Source: Euglena gracilis (lineage: Eukaryota; Euglenida; Euglenophyceae; Euglenales). From it: DNA of 64,000 bases. A program made the translations under genes and the position numbers. The DNA is taken from contig CP154957.1 of the NCBI GenBank assembly GCA_039621445.1, positions 28,008,541 to 28,072,540 on the forward strand, read 5' to 3'. Position 1 is the stretch's first letter; the number at the start of each line of letters is the position of its first letter. This document shows, one piece after another, positions 30,601-40,292 of the stretch. The notes beneath the pieces are model-generated. The model searched no databases. It saw only the letters and a program-made list of their open reading frames with translations, and was not told where the DNA came from.

Positions 30601-32417
30601 CCGCGAATCCTTCGGTTTTACAACAAGAAATTCGCGAATCGGGACTGATTCGCGGTATGAGCCATACCCCTACCCCGGGTATTGGCCATGGATCGCGAAT
30701 GCAAAACACGGAATTTACCGCAATTCCCCGATTTGCGGGTGAACAACGGGAGTCCTACCCCCCTGGTATGTTGCCACACCCCGAATCGCGGAATCGCGAG
30801 CCTTTACAATCCGAATCGCGGAATCGCGAACCACAACCATACAATCCGCGGAATTGCGATGTACCAAATACCCATGGTACCTACGGTACCATGAGTACCA
30901 TCATGGATGCACATTCGCGCATGCCACAACAACAACCTTACCCCAACAACTACGATGGAAATCGCGGTCCACAACGCGATTTCAAAGGTACAATCACAAT
31001 TGCCAACAAGGTTAAGCCACAATGGGACAGAGATCCCACAACTTGGAAACAATTTTGGCGCGACTGGACATACTACTGGGACTTGAAGGGTCCAACCCAA
31101 GACGGGAACCCTGAGGTAATCAAGATGGAATTCATTGATTGCCTCCCGAAGGAAGAAAAAGAACGCGCCCGACAACTTGTGATCCGGAATCGGATAACTT
31201 TTGATGAACTGGTTGACCAATATGCGTCAACCTGTTCAAGCCTCATTTCGCGAATTACGCTGGAGAAAAAATGGCGGCAATTCGCGCCCAGTGACCGAAA
31301 ATGGAAGTCCATCGACCTTTGGTATTCCAAATGGTTGGGATTGGCTTCTGAGGTTGATGAACTGGGAGAGAACCAAATGAAAGAACAATTCGATGCGGTT
31401 CTCCTCCATTTCATTCCTACAATTATCAAGGACATTCACCGCGAGGAACTCGCGGACAACAAACTCACACTTGAACAACGATGGAACTATGTATCCAAAC
31501 AAATGAAACTCTCACAACTTTTGGGACAGATACAATCGGCTTACACCCACCACCCTACCGCTGGTCTCCCTAGCGGTACGGTAAGTGCCCTACAAAAGAC
31601 TTCTTCTCCAAAATCGCCAAAATCCCCAAGGGGATACGGTAAACATACAAACTCCCCAAGGGGAGATACAAAAACGCGCTATCCGCGCTCATCTGACCAA
31701 TCTTCTGACAAAACTTGTTTTTTGTGCAACAAAACGGGGCATACGTCCCGTGATTGTCCCCACCCTGATACGCGAAAGCGGTATCAGAGTCCAAGGGGTT
31801 CACAATCCTCGCGGAGCTCACGCTCCTCTGGGTTTTCACACAAATCTGGACAATCACAATCTTCGGGTTATCGCCAAAGGTCCCGATCACCGTTCCGCGA
31901 CCGCGGACGCGATCGCGCACCTCGTGGTCGATCACCCCGACCCCCTTACAAACGTGATACAAATCGCGACTCATCGCGATCACGTTCGCGAAGTGGATCA
32001 TCTTCTTCGCGATCGTCATCCGGGAAACCGGATTACAACAAGAACCGTGGTCGAACGGGATTCCGTTCACCAAGACCTCCAAGGGGTGAAAGCCCATCAC
32101 AAAACCGACAAAAATCACAAAACCGACAAAAGTGTTCCCTTTGTGGATCACATAACCACCATTCGTCCAAATGTTACCGTTCTCGCTCTCCCCGCCCGAA
32201 CCAACGTCACTACAATGATACAAAACACAACAACAAACACAAGGTCGGGTTCAAAATCTCCTCTTTGGAGGAGGGAACCCCGGCTTCGGGCAGGGAGGGG
32301 GATGAGAACTCTGAATCCTCGTTGGAGGATGACCGCAATGCGGTCCGCGCATTGCGCGCTATCTACTCACACAAGAAAACGATAAACAGCCGAAGTGCTG
32401 AATCGGACTTGGAGTAG
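27654..32417 (+). CDS. gag: gag of element C, very large (1587 aa)
   Basis: The first ATG after the leader opens an intact frame. Residues 1-140 are made of degenerate repeats (GADAQAASAV, PPLQGSSDPSRFGG) whose DNA is a row of small hairpins. Residues about 260-860 are predicted coiled coil by eye (regular Leu/Ile/Gln heptads, repeated ELQ..ET/AFADLKTAFAD units). Residues about 1110-1300 are a Trp-rich helical segment (TWKQFWRDWTYYWDLKG onward) that resembles a Ty3 capsid domain. The C-terminal quarter is Arg/Ser-rich with two zinc knuckles, CFLCNKTGHTSRDC (about 1355) and CSLCGSHNHHSSKC (about 1493). Ty3 gags are usually 300-600 aa, so this is about three times normal. It forms particles and binds genomic RNA by family role. 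Confidence 0.9.
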   Translation: MQSAHAHTGNAPINYALLIGSLRGLQNADEVATATDNFSLQGANAQVALATENFYPQGADAQAASAVETFSIQGADAQAASAVPPPQLGFRTQTALAVPPPTTSRFGGTPPLQGSSDPSRFGGAPPPLQGSTDPTRIRGPTVKTTVQHNPTMGLWTPSASAESDSQVGRMPEWNWELVPFGTQLPTEPPPYEDGLETPCFFQPPPALPPVSPIRDLPPPPQLGEIPELPWSAEMRLVVPDTAGVIVPMDNDPEEDRDSFSSNTVERVVATLPENHPLQQQFRHIEACVQNCAKTLNQVLQFDEDSHKAVFGKLDFLWQYIQEFGQFCQKNFNSTTMDLQNLHQGFDAFLRNTLVHNFQQVQETLQTAESRNNAKFSHLQQNLQQLFTQLENFSYTMQEMQSRLQQRDKAPTGAELGSYVSYEHFSTLSNVVQQSQERILRLGDENASFHQNFTQIRENYVQRAFAQQLEERIARLEQTSCKCGEVSHNLTTLHTQVAEIAHRQDFLHEKWQNDIQKLETASNALQTATAELQSRDAVILSLQTANAELQDRETVITTIQTANADLQIAFADLKTAFADVSGLQTAIGDLQRRFAEISTKNPSMGALRSTVTDLHNQLQADVNKIESAFADLHKRCNGIQKSIPDITGIETALADLNTQHKTLQSTTSHLQKRVQTLSTRVSGLQPSSDGQTVREVELPLDFRTFYDQMLAKNQENLQEFCETLMRTENSVTQQVLTLKQQISVLENRLSTMMDDKTAENAVGVLQPTLGTTTPQTENRLNTLTTAMETLVKRVQFLDTTFPKLSADFASIVDKLPLLDELPSYRKRIKRLQSDVERISDLFQVVGSLEQSIQDVALTLDEIHAKSRNPPHFAPENRVFGGQNATSSSQRAFRASTEASSDARHPTRDFVHQIRDSLDANPSKSAVCAPLQASSDAHALQASTDAHDHEHAYNRDYNRPFIPQLKIPPPKGESSDEEPVFTTKTANPSVLQQEIRESGLIRGMSHTPTPGIGHGSRMQNTEFTAIPRFAGEQRESYPPGMLPHPESRNREPLQSESRNREPQPYNPRNCDVPNTHGTYGTMSTIMDAHSRMPQQQPYPNNYDGNRGPQRDFKGTITIANKVKPQWDRDPTTWKQFWRDWTYYWDLKGPTQDGNPEVIKMEFIDCLPKEEKERARQLVIRNRITFDELVDQYASTCSSLISRITLEKKWRQFAPSDRKWKSIDLWYSKWLGLASEVDELGENQMKEQFDAVLLHFIPTIIKDIHREELADNKLTLEQRWNYVSKQMKLSQLLGQIQSAYTHHPTAGLPSGTVSALQKTSSPKSPKSPRGYGKHTNSPRGDTKTRYPRSSDQSSDKTCFLCNKTGHTSRDCPHPDTRKRYQSPRGSQSSRSSRSSGFSHKSGQSQSSGYRQRSRSPFRDRGRDRAPRGRSPRPPYKRDTNRDSSRSRSRSGSSSSRSSSGKPDYNKNRGRTGFRSPRPPRGESPSQNRQKSQNRQKCSLCGSHNHHSSKCYRSRSPRPNQRHYNDTKHNNKHKVGFKISSLEEGTPASGREGDENSESSLEDDRNAVRALRAIYSHKKTINSRSAESDLE

Positions 32418-32453
32418 GGGAGCCCGAGGTCTGTGGGCACGGACCTCTGGGCT
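32415..32453 (+). promoter_or_regulatory. candidate gag-pol UAG readthrough signal of element C
   Basis: Gag stops at UAG (32415-32417), and pol continues in the same frame with no ATG until about 32571. Three nt after the stop, AGCCCGAGGTC (32421-32431) can pair with GACCTCTGGGCT (32442-32453): 11 bp, one bulged base, 10-nt loop. In-frame UAG followed by G and a strong structure is the arrangement used by murine leukaemia-type readthrough, but the spacer here is shorter. Confidence 0.6.
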
Positions 32454-35225
32454 GATGAACAGACGGAAGTAGGACCTGATCAACCTTACTTTCCCTGCCC
32501 ATCTGCCTTTTTGGTCGGTACCCGGAAAATTTTCGGGTCCCCCACCCCCCACTCCAAATTTCTGCCTGGAATGCTGAGCAAAGTAGGAACGGGATCCTGG
32601 AATAGTTGGAGAGACAACAATTTTACACCGGATCCTGCACTTTGCGTACCCCCCATGGAACTTTTGGTCCAAGCGGAAATCCGAACACAAAATTTTTCTA
32701 CCAAATGCAAAATTTTGGTCGACACAGGGTGTCGAATCCCCCTTCTTTTCCGAACGGGATTAATTCCCAACTCCCTCTTGGTGAAAGCCAAGTACCCCAT
32801 TAAAATTATGACTGCTGACAACAGCCCCATGTGTGGTGGTGACTTGGGATGCTTTTTGGACATACTTCTCCCCATCATCCCCAAGCACCACTCACAGCCC
32901 CCACACACACAAAATTTTCTGGGTACCTGGAGTTACGAATCGGGTATTCGCGGCTCTGACGTAATTTTGGGTTTTCCGTTCTTGCGTCAGAACCGCCTTG
33001 TTGTGGATTGCCCCTCCCTCGGTTTGCGCACTACTTCACGCACACAACCCACACCACCGAATTTCTCCCCCAAGACATCTACCCAGATGTCCCCCCGCCT
33101 TGCCACAACGTTTTCTACAACCGAAAACACCGTTTCCTACCCTAGGGGTAAAGAGAAAGCTGCCCCCCTGCCCACTACACTTTTACCGCACGTTTCCCAT
33201 GCGGTAGGGAAAGCGAGTAGCTTAACCCCCCACGTTTCACTGGGTTCCAAGGCGAAAGCCCAAAGGCCTGAAGAAATTTCGGTGTCGAGTAGCCGCCCAG
33301 CTGCACAACTTTTACGTTTTCCACCAGGTGTGTCGATTTCGGACACCCCTGTACACCCCCCAGCAGCTACAACTTCCAACACCCCCATACACACACTACA
33401 CACGACTGACATGCACTACCAGACCGACACTTCCTACCAATGCGCACATTGCCGGAGAATTTCCACACAACCTGATTTCGACTGTGGATGTATTGTTGAA
33501 CCTTCCAAACTAATCGCTTTACACAACAACCAGAGTACACTTGGTACCGGGACCGGTACCGAGTTTACCCTGACCACTGAACGAGAACACAACACACCGG
33601 GTTGCTACCCGTTGTGTGTTGAAGTACATCGACAATTGGACAAACGCGGAATCGCGTCCCTGTTCGGAATCGCGAGAATCGCGCAGCAGGACCTCCAATG
33701 GCACAAAGCCAATCTCTCTGACCCCGAATGGCAGAATGCCAACCCCTCCAATGTCCCTGCATACAAGTGGCAGAATGCCAACGACAATTGTCCTCTACAC
33801 AATACACCTGATACACCTGGTATAATGCCTGATGAAGTGTCTGCGGACACAACGTATTACCGATGTGGTTCGGTAAACTGTGTTTCAGCCCTCCACAGGA
33901 CTGAAACCGCGACAGTTTTCGCGAACCGCATCTGGAATGCGTTCAATTTTGGACAATACCGCATTTTGGAAACTTGGTTTTCCAAAATCGCACAAATCGC
34001 GAAGTCGATGGACCTACAATTGGAGATTGACGCATTTTCGTCCAAAGCACATTCTCGTTTATCCAATTACTGGTCAAGCCATACAAATGCGTTTGATAAG
34101 TTTTGGGGTGATGTGGTCCTGTGGCTACATCCACCTCTGAAACTTATCCCTCTTGTCGTTGACAAGATCCTTCGGGATCAAGCACGCGGTGTGCTACTGA
34201 TTCCTATAAATCCCGAAGCGGAATGGTTCCAACAACTGACGTATGTCACTTTTCAGTGGTGGGATTTACCGAATGACACCCCTTTGTTTGAAGATTTTTG
34301 CGGTGTCATGTTACCACCATTGAAAGAAATCATTTTTCGTGTTTGTTTCTTTGATGCATTCGGAACTGTTGACCACACTGACAAATTCCTACGGGATAAA
34401 GGTCAGAATGACCAAAAATACCAACTATCCGCAGTGATAGAAAGCGGTGGTCAACATCCCAAATCACAAGAACTATGTACAAAGATCAATCGCGAATTCA
34501 GTGATGTTTTAGAACATCCTATCTATGCCCATGACATAGATCCTGCAATTCGCGGACCTTTTGGTGTCTGTAAAATCGAACTCAAAGAAGGTGCACAGCC
34601 CATGCACCGAAAATTCTTTCGCTGTTCAGGCGAAAGAGAACAAGCTCTCAATACAATGATCGAAAAACTGATTGAACGAAAATGGATCATACCATCCAAA
34701 AGCGAATGGACCTCACAAGCTTTTGTTGTACCCAAGCCTCCCGATGCTTCTGGAGAGAAGAAGTGGAGACTTGTGCTGGATTACCGATACTTGAACTCAC
34801 AGACAAAAGACGATCCATTTCCGTTACCACTTATCGAAGACCTGATTACAAAACAAGCGGAAAACCGCCTCTGGTCGATTTTCGACTTAGAGGATGGTTT
34901 TCACCAGATGCACCTACACCCTGACTCACAACCGTACACCGCGTTTGTAACCTCCCGCGGAGTTTACCAATGGACGGTGTTACCAATGGGTGTTAAGAAT
35001 GGCCCAGCCATGTTCCAAAGAATGATACAATGGATTTTACGAGACTTACCGTTTGCAATGGTATACATTGATGACGTGCTGATTGGCACACCTCCTCCAC
35101 TTACAAATTCGGGTAGTGATATCCTTGATATTCACTACCGCGATATACGTTCCGTACTGACAACGTTCAAAAACATTTGCTTTTCGTCAAGGGTGCGAAA
35201 ATGCATTTGTTTCGCGAAACGATAA
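32418..35225 (+). CDS. pol: pol of element C, first part: protease, Dam-like, RT (N-terminal)
   Basis: Read in the gag frame after UAG. Protease: [15 protein letters not shown] with Asp codon 32721-32723, and a [11 protein letters not shown] strand typical of the second half. A Thr/Pro-rich spacer with a CAHCRRI..DFDCGC Cys cluster follows (about 33440-33495). The Dam-like domain is at about 34010-34365 ([18 protein letters not shown], then WLHPPL at 34125-34142, where NPPY is expected, then [13 protein letters not shown]); the catalytic motif is degenerate. RT starts near 34560 and has [39 protein letters not shown] and the YIDD loop at 35064-35075. The frame leaves RT at about 35178, where one A too few is found in an A-run. 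Confidence 0.93.
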   Translation, partial: GSPRSVGTDLWADEQTEVGPDQPYFPCPSAFLVGTRKIFGSPTPHSKFLPGMLSKVGTGSWNSWRDNNFTPDPALCVPPMELLVQAEIRTQNFSTKCKILVDTGCRIPLLFRTGLIPNSLLVKAKYPIKIMTADNSPMCGGDLGCFLDILLPIIPKHHSQPPHTQNFLGTWSYESGIRGSDVILGFPFLRQNRLVVDCPSLGLRTTSRTQPTPPNFSPKTSTQMSPRLATTFSTTENTVSYPRGKEKAAPLPTTLLPHVSHAVGKASSLTPHVSLGSKAKAQRPEEISVSSSRPAAQLLRFPPGVSISDTPVHPPAATTSNTPIHTLHTTDMHYQTDTSYQCAHCRRISTQPDFDCGCIVEPSKLIALHNNQSTLGTGTGTEFTLTTEREHNTPGCYPLCVEVHRQLDKRGIASLFGIARIAQQDLQWHKANLSDPEWQNANPSNVPAYKWQNANDNCPLHNTPDTPGIMPDEVSADTTYYRCGSVNCVSALHRTETATVFANRIWNAFNFGQYRILETWFSKIAQIAKSMDLQLEIDAFSSKAHSRLSNYWSSHTNAFDKFWGDVVLWLHPPLKLIPLVVDKILRDQARGVLLIPINPEAEWFQQLTYVTFQWWDLPNDTPLFEDFCGVMLPPLKEIIFRVCFFDAFGTVDHTDKFLRDKGQNDQKYQLSAVIESGGQHPKSQELCTKINREFSDVLEHPIYAHDIDPAIRGPFGVCKIELKEGAQPMHRKFFRCSGEREQALNTMIEKLIERKWIIPSKSEWTSQAFVVPKPPDASGEKKWRLVLDYRYLNSQTKDDPFPLPLIEDLITKQAENRLWSIFDLEDGFHQMHLHPDSQPYTAFVTSRGVYQWTVLPMGVKNGPAMFQRMIQWILRDLPFAMVYIDDVLIGTPPPLTNSGSDILDIHYRDIRSVLTTFKNICFSSRVRKCICFAKR

Positions 35226-37630
35226 AATTTTGTGGACACATTCTTAATAACGGACAAAGGAGAGCATCTCCAAGCAAACTCGAAGCTATAAAGAAGTGGA
35301 CACCTGAAAACATCAAGACAATCACCCATTTAAAAGGATTTTTGGGTTTAGCGCAGTATTACGCGATTTACATGAAGGATTTCGCGAAAATCGCGGTACC
35401 ACTGACGCGACAACTCAAAAATCGCGCTCCTGACAATACAAAGATACAATGGGATGATACAATGCGAGAATCGCTAACGACAATTAAACAACTGATGTTG
35501 GACAATGTTGTGCTTGACATTGCCGACCCGTACAAACCATACGTACTGGAGGTCGACAGCAGCGACTATGCTGTCGGCGGTGTGTTGAGTCAACATAATT
35601 CGTCCAATGAACTGCGCCCTGTAGCATTCTTCAGCAGAAAGCTACAAGGTGAAGACGGAAAAGGACAAGTCAAATGGAGCATACGAGAAAAGGAGACGTA
35701 TGCCATTGTCCTTATCCTACAAAAATTCCGAAGTTGGGTCGCCAGTTCACTCGTACAAATACTAGTGTTGACAGACCACGAGTCTCTCCAACACTGGTAC
35801 ACCGAAGACTTAAACAAAGCCATGTCCTCAGTTGGCCGAAGATGCCGATGGCACGAATTTTTGAGTCAATTCAACCTGGTGGTAGTTTATACACCAGGTC
35901 ATACTCAAAAAGTTGCTGACCCACTTTCACGTGCACCCTGGCATTACCCTGGTAACCCTGACGAGGGTGATGCCACGTTCCACGGAAGTCGCGAAGCCGA
36001 CGAATACGCAAGGCGCGCAGACGCCGCTGACAACCTACTTGACAATTTTCCTGTCTCGCGGATTTGGCGGCGGATGCCGATAGCCCCCGTACGGGGAAAC
36101 CGACAACGCGGCAGAATGCCGGGCCCCCGCCGGGTCACGCGATCCGAATCCCCATCCCCTCTCTTTTTTCGAGAATGGGATTATTCCAAAGATGATTTTT
36201 ACAATGATGTCGTACAAAGATTGCGTAATGGTGAATTGGTTGAGAATTATACCTTATCGCCTTTACGTTTGATTTTTCGGAATGATACTGGTTACAAGTA
36301 CTGCATACCCTGTGACTTGGTTGATGACGTACTTTTATGTTATCACAACCAAGGTCACCCTGGGGCCCCCAAACTTCTTTCTTTGGTGGGTCGCAGGTAC
36401 TGTACAACCCTGACCGAAAAAGATCTGTATAAGCGCTGTTTACAAATTTCGCAACGGTGCCAAATTTGTCAAGCTGTGAAACCGCGCAGAGGTACCCCCC
36501 CTGGTACGATGGACTTCTTCCCCGTACCAAATGACATTTTTACATCCCTCTGCATGGATTTTCTGGAACTTGAACCTTGCAAAGGAACAGATGACAAAAT
36601 TTACGATTACGTTCTTGTTGTCGTCTGTCGGCTGAGTGGGTACATTGTAGCCATTCCATGCCAGAAAGCAGGGTTGACAGCACAAGTTTTAGCACAAATG
36701 TTTTTAGAAAGATGCATTTGCCTCATGGGTTTACCGAATGAAATCGTGAGTGATCAAGACCATTTGATTTCTTCTCGATTTTTTACAACTCTTTGCGGTT
36801 TACTCGGAATTGAGCAGCATTTTTCTATCATTTATCGTCCAAAAGGCAATGGTCGCGCTGAAGCGGCAGTGAAAGCTGTAGTCAACATGCTACGACTTTC
36901 ACTGGCAGAATCGCACAATGCCTGGCTACAAGTATTACCCTGGTGTTTATTTTATATCAACACTTTACCGGGTCTGATATTACAATACTCACCGTACAAA
37001 ATCGTCTTCGGACGAGACCCCCCAGCCATTGGCGACATCCCGTCAGAACGACCTGCTCGTTCTAGCGTGAGTTGCGAAACATGGTTCTCTGAAGTAGAAT
37101 CATTGCGCACGGATGTGCAAAAGCGCGTAGTCGCTATACACTTACAAAAACAGAGACAATTCTTACAAGCTTACAAATCACCGATATACAACCCAGGTGA
37201 CCGCGTGTGGGTTCGGAACAGTAGAACCCGCATGCAATCCACGAAGTTGGACCCCCTCTGGATCGGACCATGTGAGATCCTTGATCGGTTGGGTACAAGT
37301 GGGCGCTACAAAGTCGCTTTACCCAACGGTGTCGAGGATGTACACATGGATGACTTCAAACCATACCTGACTCCACCAAACGGTAAAGCAATACCCTGTC
37401 TCTACTTCAAACCACGGTCAAAACTGCCTGAGACAGATGATTTTGTCGTTGACAAAATCCTCGACCACAAAGTAGACAGAGGTGTACATTACTGGAAAGT
37501 ACGGTGGAAAGGATATGGTCCCGAAGAGGACACTTGGGAACCTGCAACTAGTTTTGTTGGTTATATCCAACAAGACTGGAAGCTGTGGAACAAACGAAAC
37601 AACATTGACATTTCTGTAAATACCTTCTAA
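35177..37630 (+). CDS. pol: pol of element C, second part: RT end, RNase H, integrase, chromodomain
   Basis: Continues RT from the [10 protein letters not shown] segment ([14 protein letters not shown]). RNase [55 protein letters not shown]. Integrase: [20 protein letters not shown] zinc module; DDE core with [18 protein letters not shown] and [11 protein letters not shown]; then a C-terminal GDRVWVRN barrel. Chromodomain: [33 protein letters not shown] (about 37440-37570), closer to a canonical chromodomain than those in A/B. It overlaps the upstream frame by 49 nt. The break looks like a 1-nt homopolymer change rather than a programmed site. Confidence 0.95.
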   Translation: MLFVKGAKMHLFRETIKFCGHILNNGQRRASPSKLEAIKKWTPENIKTITHLKGFLGLAQYYAIYMKDFAKIAVPLTRQLKNRAPDNTKIQWDDTMRESLTTIKQLMLDNVVLDIADPYKPYVLEVDSSDYAVGGVLSQHNSSNELRPVAFFSRKLQGEDGKGQVKWSIREKETYAIVLILQKFRSWVASSLVQILVLTDHESLQHWYTEDLNKAMSSVGRRCRWHEFLSQFNLVVVYTPGHTQKVADPLSRAPWHYPGNPDEGDATFHGSREADEYARRADAADNLLDNFPVSRIWRRMPIAPVRGNRQRGRMPGPRRVTRSESPSPLFFREWDYSKDDFYNDVVQRLRNGELVENYTLSPLRLIFRNDTGYKYCIPCDLVDDVLLCYHNQGHPGAPKLLSLVGRRYCTTLTEKDLYKRCLQISQRCQICQAVKPRRGTPPGTMDFFPVPNDIFTSLCMDFLELEPCKGTDDKIYDYVLVVVCRLSGYIVAIPCQKAGLTAQVLAQMFLERCICLMGLPNEIVSDQDHLISSRFFTTLCGLLGIEQHFSIIYRPKGNGRAEAAVKAVVNMLRLSLAESHNAWLQVLPWCLFYINTLPGLILQYSPYKIVFGRDPPAIGDIPSERPARSSVSCETWFSEVESLRTDVQKRVVAIHLQKQRQFLQAYKSPIYNPGDRVWVRNSRTRMQSTKLDPLWIGPCEILDRLGTSGRYKVALPNGVEDVHMDDFKPYLTPPNGKAIPCLYFKPRSKLPETDDFVVDKILDHKVDRGVHYWKVRWKGYGPEEDTWEPATSFVGYIQQDWKLWNKRNNIDISVNTF

Positions 37631-37952
37631 GGGAGGATGTACAAAGATGTCCAAGATTTTGTCCATAGCATGGACTTTCGACGAAATGTATAATGGGCGG
37701 ATGCCAAAATGTATAATGGGCGGATGCCAAACCATTTTGTCCCTAGCGAAGGACTTTTCGCTAAAGGACTACGGTCCTATACAATCCATTTTTACACTTG
37801 GAGCTACAATTTTGATTTTACAATTATTGCAAACATACAATTATTTTTGTGTTTCTGTACACTTGGTTGCATGCGTACAATGTTACCGTACAATGCCTTA
37901 TTTCTCTGTTTCCCCACAGCTCAGTACTTGCTACTATCTGCTTTTTTTCAAG
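37631..37952 (+). other. spacer between pol and ORF3 of element C with a splice-acceptor-like site
   Basis: The ORF3 frame is open back to an ATG at 37647, but the encoded sequence is unlike the rest. TTTCTCTGTTTCCCCACAG ends at about 37919, about 33 nt before the ATG at 37953, and looks like a 3' splice site. A duplicated ATGTATAATGGGCGGATGCC-like unit lies at about 37687-37730. A spliced subgenomic RNA, as retroviruses use for env, is a possible way to express ORF3. Confidence 0.45.
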
Positions 37953-40292
37953 ATGGATGCTGGAGGAAGGGGACCTGGTCCTCCATCCTCCCAACCGTAT
38001 GTTCCCCCTGGACAACCTCCTACGGGAGGACCCCCTCACCCACAACCTCCTTCGGGAGGACGAGGACTTGCACTCCCTCGTGGAGAGCAAGTCCCCGGTC
38101 GGCATGTACAAGCTGCTTCGGCAGCAAGGCCCGTAGTGGCAGCCCCTCCGTTACAAGCTGCTCCGGCAGCAAGGCCCGTAGTGGCAAATCTCCCTGTGAC
38201 TCAACATGCGGTTCCGCATGTTGCTCCAGAACAAACGACACTTGGTGGCTTACAATCTCAACCTATGATTCCACAACAAACGGAATCTGCCTATGAACAG
38301 TTTGCGGTGCCGCAACCGCGGCCCCCAAGGAGATACGATCTGGCTAGTAGCAGTGGCCAACGCGCTGCTTTTGCGGCGGTAGAACAACAATATATACAAT
38401 CGGAACAACGACAATGGGCTGAACAACTACGTAGTCACTATTACCCCGCACAACCGCCACAAGGGCAGTATGCCACACAACCCCCACAAAGGCAGTATGC
38501 CGCTCCCGTTATGCCTCGGTTCCCCAAGTACATGGGTGAACTGACAACGGCTTCAACAGATACAATTCGTAACGCTCTGCGCATGTGCGCAGAGGACAGA
38601 CCGGATCCCTTCATCCGAGTGATGTGGGATTCGTACTGCCGACAATTGCTTGCAATCGCCAACAAGCCTATCGCCACCTGGGACATGTGGTCCCAGAGTA
38701 CGATAGCGGGTAGAATCTTCTTCCAACCCGGAGAATCCGGATTTCCAGACAACGTAACCCTCAGGGACCTGGGAGTCCTGGTCCCGCCGGTGCTCCGCGG
38801 AGTGCACCCAGTGGGTGCTTACGCGGAACACATGCGCCGTTATACTCCTGAACTCACAGAAAGTGAGATGGGTGATGTACAAATGCAAGAACCAATATAC
38901 TTACCACAACAACGTTTTTCCTCTCCCCCACGCATGCCACCTGCCCGGAACTGGGAGGCTGGTATGCCATCACAATACGCCATGCAGGCCGAAGAGCCAT
39001 ACGATGAAAACTACACCGACGAGATGGCCGAAGAGCCTTATGACGAGTATACAACGGCAGAACCAGAGCCGGAGTATACCATGGAAACTGACGAACCACC
39101 TCAACCGGCCCCTCAACCACCACAACTCGTACAAACTCAACCATCGGTACAATCTCAACCGCAACCACCGACAACCCCCGCCGTACCGCTGCCGGAACCG
39201 ACAGCGATACGGGTTGTCGGAGAAAACCCCCTGCGTCCCGTAGTGGACAATATTCACTATGAACGAGTACCACAATCTGCGGATTTCGCTTACACATCCA
39301 AAGGAGAACAATATCTTCCCCTTGACAAAATTTACGAACTTGGATCCCATTTGGGAGCCATCAACGTGAAAGGAGTGATAATGGATGGCATTGGTCCAAA
39401 TTCCAAAATTTTGGGTATACCCACCTGGGCACTACCCGAAGTTTTGCGTGTGAATGCACCACCACATCCACCTGGTCCAATGGAACAACTCGCTTCGGCG
39501 ACGAATCTTGTGCCACCAGTAGCTCAACCTACTCCGGCACCACAAACAAAACCGGTACAAGCAGTTTCGACTGCACAATCAACATCTACACCGCCTGCCG
39601 CATCAGCAGCAGGTTCAAACCAACCTGTACCTATGCAACGAACAGGACCCCCTGCTCAAGCCGCGCAGTCGGCACGTGCAAAAGCACCCGCACAATCTAC
39701 AATTCCTGTTCGAGCACCTCCTGTCACAACCCCTTCACAACCGGCTTCGGCTGGACAGACACAACCACCTGTTGAACCGGGACAACCTTTCTCGGGTCAA
39801 CCCAGGTTTGAGTCGCCAGCACAACGCGCCACTTACAAGGAAGCTCTACAACATTTGACGGCCCCAGCAAAACAATACAACGTTGACGCGCGCAAACGTC
39901 CGCGTGGACCGGAGTTTGCAACACCACCACAAACACGTCCAACGCCAGACACACAACGTCGTCGTTTGGACGACGATCCACAAAGCGCGCAGGCGCAACG
40001 TGATCGTCAGGACAATGATGACCTGCCGATCCCGTCCAACGTTCAACATTCCTTACAAGAAATCTATCACCAAATGCGACCAGACAAACCCTCTGATGAC
40101 ATCGCTGGACATTACACCGCAGGTGTAACTGTTACAATGTGGAGAAAAACACGAGCATACCGAAAAGACGGTGCATACCGTTGGAACGAACAAGAGCGCG
40201 AAGTCGCAAAAGGACAGAAAGGCCAGAAAGGCAAAGGAAAGAGCGAAGGCTCACAACCGGGTTACGACCTAGGACGTACAATTTATGATTGA
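37953..40292 (+). CDS. ORF3 of element C, unknown Pro/Gln-rich protein
   Basis: I do not recognise this protein. I choose the ATG at 37953 (MDAGGRGPGPPSS) because it follows a splice-acceptor-like site and the upstream part of the frame (ATG 37647) looks noncoding. It is 779 aa: a Pro/Gly/Gln-rich head with AASAARPVVA repeats, a compact region at about residues 190-310 (FPKYMGELTTASTDTIRNALRMC, then WDSYCRQLLAIAN.. and GAYAEHMRRYTPEL), an acidic stretch with repeated EEPYDE, a second folded-looking segment (KGEQYLPLDKIYELGSHLGAIN), a Thr/Ser/Pro/Ala-rich linker and a basic tail (KGQKGQKGKGKSEG). There is no signal peptide or membrane segment, so it is not a typical Env. It overlaps ORF4 by 8 nt. 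Confidence 0.8.
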   Translation: MDAGGRGPGPPSSQPYVPPGQPPTGGPPHPQPPSGGRGLALPRGEQVPGRHVQAASAARPVVAAPPLQAAPAARPVVANLPVTQHAVPHVAPEQTTLGGLQSQPMIPQQTESAYEQFAVPQPRPPRRYDLASSSGQRAAFAAVEQQYIQSEQRQWAEQLRSHYYPAQPPQGQYATQPPQRQYAAPVMPRFPKYMGELTTASTDTIRNALRMCAEDRPDPFIRVMWDSYCRQLLAIANKPIATWDMWSQSTIAGRIFFQPGESGFPDNVTLRDLGVLVPPVLRGVHPVGAYAEHMRRYTPELTESEMGDVQMQEPIYLPQQRFSSPPRMPPARNWEAGMPSQYAMQAEEPYDENYTDEMAEEPYDEYTTAEPEPEYTMETDEPPQPAPQPPQLVQTQPSVQSQPQPPTTPAVPLPEPTAIRVVGENPLRPVVDNIHYERVPQSADFAYTSKGEQYLPLDKIYELGSHLGAINVKGVIMDGIGPNSKILGIPTWALPEVLRVNAPPHPPGPMEQLASATNLVPPVAQPTPAPQTKPVQAVSTAQSTSTPPAASAAGSNQPVPMQRTGPPAQAAQSARAKAPAQSTIPVRAPPVTTPSQPASAGQTQPPVEPGQPFSGQPRFESPAQRATYKEALQHLTAPAKQYNVDARKRPRGPEFATPPQTRPTPDTQRRRLDDDPQSAQAQRDRQDNDDLPIPSNVQHSLQEIYHQMRPDKPSDDIAGHYTAGVTVTMWRKTRAYRKDGAYRWNEQEREVAKGQKGQKGKGKSEGSQPGYDLGRTIYD

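Noticed and set aside
35170-35185. Programmed -1 frameshift in RT of element C
   Set aside because: TTCAAAAACATT is not a proper slippery heptamer in the zero frame, and a shift in the middle of RT has no known purpose; a 1-nt indel is simpler.
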